Assembly (NCBI GenBank): GCA_905233595.1
Contig: CAJOFI010000028.1
Location: forward strand, 1-13,154
DNA length: 13,154 nt
Reading direction: 5' to 3'
Origin: an uncultured Oscillospiraceae bacterium
GTDB lineage: Bacteria; Bacillota; Clostridia; Oscillospirales; Oscillospiraceae
How positions within the stretch are numbered: position 1 is the stretch's first letter; each line of letters opens with the position of its first letter. The position numbers and the translations under genes are program-made. Positions 1 through 6,494 of this stretch are shown here, piece by piece. The notes beneath the pieces are model-generated. The model ran no database searches, was not told the DNA's origin, and worked only from the letters and a program-made list of their open reading frames with translations.

Positions 1-321
1 CGTCAGCGCCCGCATATCGCGGGAGATGATGCCGCTGATGCGTTTGACCAAATCACGCTCCGGCTGCTTGCTTCCTTTCTGTTCCGGCACCGCGGAAAAA
101 TACTTCTCCGCCTTTGCCGCGGCGTCAGTGTATCCCTTCATCAGGGTTTCCAACCTCTGCGCATCCAGCAGCGGCGGGAAGCCCTGCCGGTTCAGCGCGT
201 TCAGTTCCTTCAGCTGGCTGTCCAGCGCGCGCATACTGGCAAGATACTCCTGAAACGCCGGATTGTCGGACTGCGTCTGAGAAAGCTGGCTGTAAAGTTC
301 GTTGTATTCGGTTCCTGGCAT
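1..321 (-). CDS. Partial paralog of the neighbouring kinase-like protein (N-terminal 107 aa)
   Basis: This reading frame is open from an ATG at 321 to the left window edge, so only the N-terminal 107 residues are visible. The start has a good ribosome binding site (AAGAGGTG, 5-6 nt upstream). The visible part is mostly helical and charged, with no signal peptide or membrane segment. It resembles the N-terminus of the gene at 363-2819: both have a LLD...LM/IM...Y-x-DAA-KA...Y pattern followed by R-x-SG-hh-x-x-DM-x-AL (here residues about 50-106; in the neighbour about 56-114). The 41-bp gap to the stop of the upstream gene and the lack of a visible terminator suggest one operon. If the similarity continues, a kinase-like domain should follow beyond the window. 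The function is unknown, and the paralogy is inferred by eye from the N-terminal region only. Confidence 0.8.
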   Translation of the reverse strand, partial: MPGTEYNELYSQLSQTQSDNPAFQEYLASMRALDSQLKELNALNRQGFPPLLDAQRLETLMKGYTDAAAKAEKYFSAVPEQKGSKQPERDLVKRISGIISRDMRALT

Positions 322-362
322 GATTCTTCACCTCTTAGGGTCGTTTGTTCCGCTCCGGTCGA

Positions 363-2819
363 TTATTTGACCGCCTGTGGCTTTTTTGGTGCCTGCTTGG
401 CGCCAGCCGCCAGCCGGTCGGCAAGCTGGGCGGCGGCGCGGTTGCACTCCTCCAGTCCCGCGCGCTCGTTGGCCTTAACCGTCTCAAACTCGTCCGGCGA
501 ACGGCGGCGCGCGTCGGCAACATAGGCGTTAAAGCTCCCCAGCTGCTTAGCCTGCTCCGTCTTGCCCGCCTGATCCAGCGCCTGCATATAATTCTCTGTC
601 GCCTCCTGCAGGGACAAGAGCTGCTTGTCCATCTGGTTGATGTCCCGCATCCCGATGCGGCTATCGAAGGCGAGCCGCATCTTTTCCTCAAGCCGCAGCT
701 CGATCTTGATGTCGTCCGCCGACTTCCCGTTCGCGTTTTTCAGCCGCTCGTTCGCGGCGGCGGTCAGTTCCTTCTCGTTCATCGGCTTCTGATTCAGCCG
801 CTCGTCCAGCTTCCGGTGGAACTCGGCATATTTGACCAGTTCCTCGCGGAACGCGCGCTGCGCGGTGAGCTCGGGCGCTTCGCCCTCTTTCGCGGGCAGC
901 AAGTCCTCCCCCTGCAGGAACGGCGCCGCCATGACTTTGAAGTTCATCTGGATGTCCTTCATGGCTGTACGGTCGGCGCGATCGGCGTGGGTAACGAGCT
1001 TCGCCGCCTTCGGCGCCGCGTTTTTCTGCTGTTGTCCCAGCTTCTTTGCTGCCTCCTGCTTCAGGACTTGAAGATGCTGCTCCGCGTAGGTGAACAGATT
1101 GGTCTGGCGCGGCTTGAACCACGGCTTGTAGTTGGTCTTGAGATCGCTGAGCTTCAGCTTCTGCCACTCATTGTCCTCCACGATGCGGATATAGCCGCGC
1201 TTGGTGGGCGTCGATTCGATGCGCTTGTTCGCAAAATACCGCTCACCCTTCGTGATGGCGCGCTTCATCAGCTCCAGCCGCTTGGCGGCGGCGTTCAGTT
1301 CCGACTCGTGTAGGCCGTACTGCCGCAGGGAGACCTTGAGCGTCTCCGCGTCCATCGCCTTGATCTTCTCCGCCATGCTGCGGCTCATCGCCTTCATGTA
1401 ATCGAGCCCCACCATGTGGTTGACCTTTCTCCCGTTGGCAGGCACAAGGTCGCCGAACGACGTATCATTGTCAAAGCCCTTGATGCCGAGCACCCGCGGC
1501 GGCCTGTCGTTGGACATCTGGAAGCTGAAATTGCCATCGTGGCGGTCGACGTTCCCGCAGAGAAAGTCCAGCGCCTGCAGATCGGCGATCTGCTTGAAGC
1601 AGCCCTTGCTGTTTTCCAGTGGGTCGTCCCTATCCAGCATGGCGCATTTCGGGTCGGGATCGTCGGGATCTTCGCCGCCGGCGTCCGCCATGAAGGTTCC
1701 CTCGACCAGCTTGCCCTCCTCATCCACGCAGCGCACCATCTGTGAGCGGCACAGCACGTTGGACACGCCCAGAAGCTCCGCCGTGGTGCTCATGGCGGCG
1801 TTGCGCTCGTCGATACGCGCATGGTTCTGCACACCGGCCATCTGATAGATCCCCGGCGTAACGTTTATGCTGGCGAGCGTTTTGCCGAAGGATTGCAGGA
1901 CGACTCCCTGGTGTTTTTTTAGCTCTCTCTCCTCCTCAGGGGACACCCCGCACTCCGTCAGCAGCTCGCTTATCAGCGCGTTTGGGTTGCCGTCGCCCAA
2001 TACCGCATGAGCAAACTCCGAAGTCAGGCTCTCGATAACCTCCGCTTTGTTCGAAGGATCGAGATTCGAGCGCCGCGCGTATACGCCCAGAAACCGATCG
2101 AGCACCGACCGCATGAGGTCGGCCTTTTCCCCCTGCGCGAGCGCCTTGACGCTTTCCAGCGCGGTGTCGTACGCCTTCACCATATCCGTTTCCAGATCGC
2201 TGCGCTTGGTCAGATAGCCCTTGACGGTTTTGCCCTCGCTGTCGACAAAGCTCAGCGGGATGCGCTGGGACAGCGCGCCGCCCTGACGCTGGATGGTGGT
2301 GTCCTTGAGGTTGATCGTGCGCATCCGAGCCATCTCCACCAGCGTCGGCAAGGAGCGCAGGGTCTTCTCCACCGGCACCTGTTTGGTGCGGACATGAACC
2401 TTGCCGTTCTTATCCTTTACGCGCTGCTTCACTTCTTTCACTTCAGCAGGCTTTTTCAGATACTGCTCGTACTGGCGCAGCGCGCTCATATCCTTCGCCA
2501 GAACGCCGGATACCTGCCGCAGGATGCCGGCGACCGGAGGCTCCGGCTCATCCGGCTGCCTCTGGGCGGCGATCTTCTCCAGATAGCTCTCGCCCGCCTT
2601 GGCGGCGTCCTGATAGAATTTCATGATCTCCGCCACCGCCGCCGTGTCCAGCAGCTTCACGCCTTCTCGCGTCATGCGGTAGTATTCGCTCATCTTCTGC
2701 TGGAGCGCGGCGATCTTCTCGCGGTAGGCGGCGTGCTCCTCGCGGAGCCCCTCCGCGACCTGCTGCTCCGCCAGTCGCCGATCCAGCTCCTCAAAAATAC
2801 TTCTCTCCTGATCTGACAT
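363..2819 (-). CDS. Large cytoplasmic protein with atypical kinase-like motifs (HipA/PI3K-PI4K-like)
   Basis: The protein has 818 aa, no signal peptide and no membrane segment; the start follows a GAGGAGGA ribosome binding site. Residues 1-125 are charged and helical. Residues about 165-210 (GGALSQRIPLSF ... GKTVKGYLTKR) look like a kinase N-lobe, with K205 as a possible ATP-contacting lysine. Residues about 340-382 (TTAELLGVSNVL ... EGTFMADAGG) would form the lobe connection. The clearest signal is NVDRHDGN at 423-430, with D425/R426/H427/N430, followed by GFDNDTSFG at 448-456, with D450/D452. This DRHxxN plus downstream Asp layout is the catalytic-loop and metal-binding pattern of PI3K/PI4K, actin-fragmin kinase and HipA-type kinases. 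Residues about 575-818 are charged, Ala/Lys/Glu-rich and probably coiled-coil. I do not recognise a named family. Kinase activity is inferred from the motifs; the substrate is unknown, and protein or small-molecule phosphorylation are both possible. A related gene follows downstream, and the XRE-receiver regulator is divergent upstream. Confidence 0.8.
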   Translation of the reverse strand: MSDQERSIFEELDRRLAEQQVAEGLREEHAAYREKIAALQQKMSEYYRMTREGVKLLDTAAVAEIMKFYQDAAKAGESYLEKIAAQRQPDEPEPPVAGILRQVSGVLAKDMSALRQYEQYLKKPAEVKEVKQRVKDKNGKVHVRTKQVPVEKTLRSLPTLVEMARMRTINLKDTTIQRQGGALSQRIPLSFVDSEGKTVKGYLTKRSDLETDMVKAYDTALESVKALAQGEKADLMRSVLDRFLGVYARRSNLDPSNKAEVIESLTSEFAHAVLGDGNPNALISELLTECGVSPEEERELKKHQGVVLQSFGKTLASINVTPGIYQMAGVQNHARIDERNAAMSTTAELLGVSNVLCRSQMVRCVDEEGKLVEGTFMADAGGEDPDDPDPKCAMLDRDDPLENSKGCFKQIADLQALDFLCGNVDRHDGNFSFQMSNDRPPRVLGIKGFDNDTSFGDLVPANGRKVNHMVGLDYMKAMSRSMAEKIKAMDAETLKVSLRQYGLHESELNAAAKRLELMKRAITKGERYFANKRIESTPTKRGYIRIVEDNEWQKLKLSDLKTNYKPWFKPRQTNLFTYAEQHLQVLKQEAAKKLGQQQKNAAPKAAKLVTHADRADRTAMKDIQMNFKVMAAPFLQGEDLLPAKEGEAPELTAQRAFREELVKYAEFHRKLDERLNQKPMNEKELTAAANERLKNANGKSADDIKIELRLEEKMRLAFDSRIGMRDINQMDKQLLSLQEATENYMQALDQAGKTEQAKQLGSFNAYVADARRRSPDEFETVKANERAGLEECNRAAAQLADRLAAGAKQAPKKPQAVK

Positions 2820-2853
2820 GGTCGAGTCCTCCTCGCTTGGAATTTACTTCTTT

Positions 2854-2883
2854 ATCATACCAATTTCTCACTTTTGCCCGCAA
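2854..2883 (-). promoter_or_regulatory. Promoter of the kinase-like operon
   Basis: On the minus strand TTGCGG (2883-2878) is followed after 18 bp by TATGAT (2859-2854), with a TGn extension of the -10. It lies about 35 bp upstream of the ATG at 2819. The -35 overlaps the left end of the palindrome at 2880-2914, so a protein bound there should affect this promoter. Assigned by consensus only. Confidence 0.55.
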
Positions 2884-2914
2884 GGGGTTGCCACAGAACG
2901 TGGCAACCCCTTGC
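2880..2914. promoter_or_regulatory. Perfect 15-nt-arm palindrome between divergent promoters (candidate operator)
   Basis: GCAAGGGGTTGCCAC (2880-2894) is repeated in perfect inverted orientation at 2900-2914 with a 5-nt spacer. Each outer end, CTTGC, forms part of the -35 hexamer of one of two divergent promoters: TTGCGG on the minus strand and TTGCGC on the plus strand. A site in this position would control both transcription units. The natural candidate ligand is the XRE-receiver protein encoded next to it, as many XRE proteins autoregulate from palindromes. The plus strand has a T run after the hairpin (2919-2924), so an intrinsic terminator against read-through from the left is an alternative. 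A terminator between two divergent promoters would, however, be an unusual arrangement. Confidence 0.6.
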
Positions 2915-2938
2915 GCTATTTTTTGTTTTGTGTATGAT
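2911..2938 (+). promoter_or_regulatory. Promoter of the XRE-receiver/histidine kinase operon
   Basis: TTGCGC (2911-2916) and TATGAT (2933-2938) are separated by 16 bp, about 30 bp upstream of the GTG start at 2969. The -35 overlaps the right end of the palindrome at 2880-2914. The -10 is followed by AT-rich sequence that is itself palindromic (2937-2957). Confidence 0.5.
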
Positions 2939-2957
2939 ATAAAATAGCATTTTATAT
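2937..2957. repeat. AT-rich perfect inverted repeat before the regulator's RBS
   Basis: ATATAAAAT (2937-2945) and ATTTTATAT (2949-2957) are exact reverse complements with a 3-nt spacer. The repeat begins at the end of the -10 element and stops directly before the GGAGG ribosome binding site (2958-2962). It could be a second operator half or a weak leader hairpin, and no function can be assigned from sequence alone. Confidence 0.5.
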
Positions 2958-2968
2958 GGAGGCTCACC

Positions 2969-3574
2969 GTGCGTAACACAGATGAATTTGCGAGCGTGCT
3001 GAAAGAACTGCGCTCGAAAAAAGGCCTTTCCCAACAGCAGCTCGCAGAACAACTCAATGTCTCCCGCAGCGCCGTTTCCATGTGGGAGCTCGGCACGCGG
3101 CTGCCGGATATGAGGATGCTCGGTCGCCTCGCGGCATGCCTTGATGTGGATAGCCATATTCTGCTCGACGCCATACAAAGTGCGCCGGACGAGATCGTCA
3201 ACATCATCGTGGTGGAGGATATCCCCACCTTGCTGCAGGGCAGTATCGGCATGATCCAGAATATCGTACCGGAAGCGAGCATCGTCGGTTTTGAAAGCGG
3301 CACAGAGGCAATTGCCTACGCCCTCGCCAACCGCGTGTCCATTGCTTTTCTGGACATTGAGATCGACGAGGAGCTCAACGGATTGGAGCTGGCGCAGCGG
3401 CTGCTGGAGATCCACCCGCACACCAACATCATCTACCTCACAAACTACGTGGAATACATGAAGCAGGCGATCTACGACCATTGCAGCGGCTATATTCTCA
3501 AACCACTCAGTCGGGAGCGCGTCCGTCACGAGCTGATGAACCTGCGCTTCCCCGTAAGGGGGCTTGACCTATGA
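2969..3574 (+). CDS. XRE-family HTH fused to a response-regulator receiver domain
   Basis: The 201-aa cytoplasmic regulator starts at GTG with GGAGG 6 nt upstream. Residues about 7-61 form an XRE/Cro-type HTH (LRSKKGLSQQQLAEQLNVSR, then SAVSMWELGTRLPD). Residues about 78-195 form a receiver domain, with the acidic pair E83/D84, phosphoacceptor D129 in FLDIEID, T158 in YLTN, and K178-P179 in LKPL, so all key receiver residues are present. In most response regulators the receiver is N-terminal and the DNA-binding domain C-terminal; here the order is reversed. Phosphorylation by the kinase encoded next should switch DNA binding. The stop overlaps the next ATG (ATGA at 3571-3574), which indicates translational coupling. 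The divergent palindrome at 2880-2914 is the most likely binding site, and this is inference. Confidence 0.88.
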   Translation: MRNTDEFASVLKELRSKKGLSQQQLAEQLNVSRSAVSMWELGTRLPDMRMLGRLAACLDVDSHILLDAIQSAPDEIVNIIVVEDIPTLLQGSIGMIQNIVPEASIVGFESGTEAIAYALANRVSIAFLDIEIDEELNGLELAQRLLEIHPHTNIIYLTNYVEYMKQAIYDHCSGYILKPLSRERVRHELMNLRFPVRGLDL

Positions 3575-6072
3575 AAACGCGGATCGATCGACAGAGTGCC
3601 GTGGACCTTGCGGTGGCGTTGGTTTTTGCCGCCGTGGTCGCGCTCTCGGCATTCCTCTGGAACACCTCCGGCATGAAGGGTGTCGCGCCCGCGATCAGCC
3701 CGTTTCTCGTCATGCGCCCGCTGGAGATGCGCGAGGAGGTCATCGCGGATTACGCGGGCGTGCAGCGCGTCTACGAATTTGATCTCACGAAAGCATCGGG
3801 CGTTCGCGCCGGAACATTGTTCGTCCATCTGCGCCACACGATCGCGGTCGTGGAGAAGGACGGCAGCGTGGTTGCCGATACGGGCGAGACGCCCTCCTGG
3901 CACATCGGGCGCACGCCGGGCAACTACTGGCTGGCGCTGCCGATCTATCCCGAGGACGCGGGCAAGACGCTGCGCGTCACGCTCACGCCGGTTTATCAGA
4001 GCGTGCGCGCGCTTGAGCCGGACTTTCTCGTGATGGATCGCCAGATGCTGCTGCACCTCGAGGTGCTGCCCGACGAGGCGGCAATGCTGCTGCTCAGCTG
4101 CGTCACGGCGGCGATGGGCTTTTTCCTGATGCTGCTGGCGCTTTCACTGGGGCTGACGGCGCAGGATCGACGGCGGGTGTTCTATCTCGGCGCGTTCTCC
4201 TGCACGGCGGGCGTGTGGAAGCTGTGCGGGCTGTCCGTCGTGCCGCTGCTGCTGGATTGGTACGGGCGGCAAAAGCTGCTGTGGTACGTCGGCGCAACGG
4301 CTTATCTTCTGATGCTGGTGCTCTCGCTGCGGCTCCTGACGGTGATTCAGGATCGGGAGCACGATCGCCTCGGCAGGCTCTGCTGCTATTTCAGCGCATT
4401 TGCCACGCTGGTGCTTCTCACGCTGCAAGTGCTCGGCGCCGCGGAGCTGCACGACGCGCTGATCGCGTTCGGCATCGCCATGGCGGGGCTGCATCTCATC
4501 GCGCTGCTGGGGCAAAAGCCCGAGCGCGCGGCGCTTTTGTGGCTGCTGCCGACGTTCGCGGCGCTGGGGCTGGATCTCGTGTTCTTTTCCATTAAGGGCC
4601 AGTCGCCCATTGCGCCGGTGTTTCTCGCCTGGGTCGCGCTCAATCTGTTCGTGCGCGGCTTCGGCTTCCTGCGCGACGCCATCCGCCGCGAGCGGGAGCT
4701 GCGGGAAAAAGATGAGCAGCTGCGCGGCGCCAAAATGCAGAACCTCATCAACCAGATCCGCCCGCACTTCATCTACAACACGCTCGCCTCGGTCAGCATG
4801 CTCTGCGACAGCGACCTGCGCTTTCCCGACGCCGTGGACAGCGAGGGAAAGCGCCATCCGCTCACCAACGGCTCTTACGGCGTCATCCTGCAAAGCCCCG
4901 ACCGCGCCCTGCGCCGGGACGCCTTCGAGAAGGTCTACGCCCGCTATGACGAGATGAAGAACACCCTCGCCGCGATCCTCGACGCGCAGTTCAAGCAGAC
5001 GCTCTTCTTCGCCCAGGCGCGTGGCTACGCGAGCACGCTCGAGGCCGCGCTTGACCGCACCGAGGTGCCCACGCAGGTCTATACCCAGCTCATCGAGGCC
5101 GTGCACTTCAATCTCGACAAGCTGCACCGCTACGTCGCCCTGCGAAAGAAGCTGCTCGGGCTGGACGAGGTGCACATGTACGACGTGTACGCCCCCATCG
5201 TGCCGGACAGCGCGCGCAGGATCAGCTTTGACGAGGCTAAGGCCACCGTGCTCGAGGCGCTCGCGGTGCTCGGGGAGGACTACACGGCGCTGCTGCGCGA
5301 GGGCTTTGAGCAGCGCTGGATCGACGTCTATGAGAACGTGGGCAAGCGTGCCGGCGCCTATTCCACAGGCACCGCCCGCCCCCACCCCTACGTGCTCTTA
5401 AACCACAAGGACACGCTCAACTGCATGTTCACCCTCGCCCACGAGATGGGTCACGCCCTGCACAGCTACCACAGCTGCAAGCACCAGCCCGTCTGCACGA
5501 GCGATTACGTGATTTTCGTGGCGGAGGTCGCCTCCACCTGCAACGAGGTGCTGCTCATGCGCTATCTGCTCGGGAAGACCGCGGATCAGAAGGAGCGCGC
5601 CTCGCTCATCAACTACTTCCTCGAGCAGTTCAAGGGCACCGTCTACCGCCAGACCATGTTCGCGGAGTTTGAGCTGATGATGGGCAGGATGGCCGAAAAC
5701 GGCGAGACGCTGACCGCCGAGAGCCTGAGCGGGAAGTATCTCGCGCTCAACAGGCTCTACTACGGCGAGAACATGGTCTCCGATCCGCAGATCGCCCTCG
5801 AATGGTCGCGCATCCCGCACTTCTTCTATAATTATTACGTCTTCCAGTACGCGACGGGCTTCTCCGCCGCCGTCGCCATCGCAAACCGCATCCTCAGCGA
5901 GGGCGAAAGCGCCGTGCGCGATTACAAGCGCTTCCTCTCCGCCGGCAGCAGCGCAGACCCCATCACGCTGCTCAAGATCGCGGGCGTGGACATGTCCTCC
6001 CCCGAGCCGGTCAACTCCGCCCTCCGTCTCTTCGGCGAGCTGCTCGACGAGATCGAGCGCCTTGCGATTTAG
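3571..6072 (+). CDS. Chimeric ORF: 7TM LytS-like histidine kinase N-part fused in frame to oligoendopeptidase F C-part
   Basis: The 833-aa frame joins halves of two unrelated proteins. Residues 1-411 are a membrane sensor kinase: one TM at about 12-30, an extracytoplasmic domain at about 31-165, about seven TMs at 170-370 (7TMR-DISM-like), a short charged helix, then the His_kinase box NQIRPHFIYNTLASVSML with H399. A complete kinase would continue for about 100-200 residues through dimerisation and ATPase domains, and these are absent. From about residue 412 the sequence (SDLRFPDAVDSEGKRHPL ...) matches M3B oligoendopeptidase F from about its residue 185 to the end. It has zinc ligands H624/H628 in HEMGH, catalytic E625 and third ligand E652 in VAEVAS. 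The PepF N-terminal region is missing. The ATGA overlap with the XRE-receiver gene shows that the kinase part belongs to that operon. The junction (about 4798-4820) is probably an assembly chimera or a deletion fusion. Neither half is expected to work normally as drawn. Confidence 0.85.
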   Translation: MKTRIDRQSAVDLAVALVFAAVVALSAFLWNTSGMKGVAPAISPFLVMRPLEMREEVIADYAGVQRVYEFDLTKASGVRAGTLFVHLRHTIAVVEKDGSVVADTGETPSWHIGRTPGNYWLALPIYPEDAGKTLRVTLTPVYQSVRALEPDFLVMDRQMLLHLEVLPDEAAMLLLSCVTAAMGFFLMLLALSLGLTAQDRRRVFYLGAFSCTAGVWKLCGLSVVPLLLDWYGRQKLLWYVGATAYLLMLVLSLRLLTVIQDREHDRLGRLCCYFSAFATLVLLTLQVLGAAELHDALIAFGIAMAGLHLIALLGQKPERAALLWLLPTFAALGLDLVFFSIKGQSPIAPVFLAWVALNLFVRGFGFLRDAIRRERELREKDEQLRGAKMQNLINQIRPHFIYNTLASVSMLCDSDLRFPDAVDSEGKRHPLTNGSYGVILQSPDRALRRDAFEKVYARYDEMKNTLAAILDAQFKQTLFFAQARGYASTLEAALDRTEVPTQVYTQLIEAVHFNLDKLHRYVALRKKLLGLDEVHMYDVYAPIVPDSARRISFDEAKATVLEALAVLGEDYTALLREGFEQRWIDVYENVGKRAGAYSTGTARPHPYVLLNHKDTLNCMFTLAHEMGHALHSYHSCKHQPVCTSDYVIFVAEVASTCNEVLLMRYLLGKTADQKERASLINYFLEQFKGTVYRQTMFAEFELMMGRMAENGETLTAESLSGKYLALNRLYYGENMVSDPQIALEWSRIPHFFYNYYVFQYATGFSAAVAIANRILSEGESAVRDYKRFLSAGSSADPITLLKIAGVDMSSPEPVNSALRLFGELLDEIERLAI

Positions 6073-6114
6073 GCGTTAGCACCCAGCGCCTGACTCCTAA
6101 TGCCTGATACGCAT

Positions 6115-6208
6115 GGCTCCCCCTCGGGGGGCTGTCGCCGCCGCCTGCGGCGGTGGCTGAGGGGGCGTCCCCTATCGGCCTTCGGCCACTTCCCCCGGAG
6201 GGGGGAGC
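6115..6208. repeat. GC-rich palindromic intergenic repeat (REP/MITE-like)
   Basis: The outer arms GGCTCCCCCTCGGGGG and CCCCCGGAGGGGGGAGC are imperfect reverse complements. Between them lie two smaller hairpins, CCGCCGC/GCGGCGG (around 6127-6143) and GGCC-TTC-GGCC (6177-6187). The pattern 'GGCTCCCC..GGGG..CTGTCGCC..GGCTGAGGGG' is, from memory, a common dispersed intergenic repeat in gut Clostridia. It lies just after the PepF stop and may also act as a transcription terminator or RNA-stabilising structure. It encodes no protein; an ORF at 6100-6324 through it has no family features. Confidence 0.65.
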
Positions 6209-6300
6209 ATAGGGTCAGATCCTCGCTTTTTCACAGATGCATAACCCAATCAGGCGCTCTCTCCTGGGCGACAGGCGCTAAAAGCCGCAAAACCCTTGAA

Positions 6301-6335
6301 AAAAGCCGACTCTACTCTGAGTAGAGTCGGCTTTT
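6301..6335. terminator. Bidirectional intrinsic terminator between the PepF part and degV
   Basis: AAAAGCCGACTCTACTC (6301-6317) is exactly complementary to 6319-6335, giving a long stem with T runs at both ends (TTTT on the plus strand, six U on the minus strand). It ends transcription coming from the pepF side and isolates the degV promoter at 6390-6418. Confidence 0.8.
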
Positions 6336-6389
6336 CCGCTATTCTACTGTTTGAAGCGGAGGTGTAGGACGGCGAAAAGCGGGAATATC

Positions 6390-6418
6390 TTGCGGCTTTG
6401 GGCGCGCTCGGGTATAAT
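6390..6418 (+). promoter_or_regulatory. Sigma-A-type promoter of degV
   Basis: TTGCGG (6390-6395) and a perfect TATAAT (6413-6418) are separated by 17 bp. The leader to the ATG at 6495 is about 70 nt and ends in GGAGGT (6483-6488). No riboswitch or operator is evident in the leader. Confidence 0.75.
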
Positions 6419-6494
6419 AGACGCAGATTCGCGCCGGGGCGCTCCACAGTGATCGTTGAAGGGATCGCCGGCGCAGGACAACGGAGGTAGGAAG

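Noticed and set aside
345..1313. 322-aa open frame on the plus strand
   Set aside because: It is antisense to the 818-aa kinase-like gene and rich in Leu/Arg with no family pattern. The minus-strand frame has the RBS, promoter and conserved motifs.
4144..5385. 413-aa open frame on the minus strand
   Set aside because: It lies opposite the histidine kinase/PepF frame and crosses their junction. Its composition is His/Arg/Gln/Glu-rich without any recognisable domain, which is typical of a GC-rich antisense shadow.
6100..6324. 74-aa plus-strand ORF across the intergenic repeat
   Set aside because: It translates the palindromic repeat and ends in the terminator. It has no RBS and a low-complexity Gly/Arg product.
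6456..6494. In-frame upstream ATG for degV
   Set aside because: The 13 extra residues do not fit the DegV N-terminus, and the strong GGAGGT RBS is placed correctly for ATG 6495.
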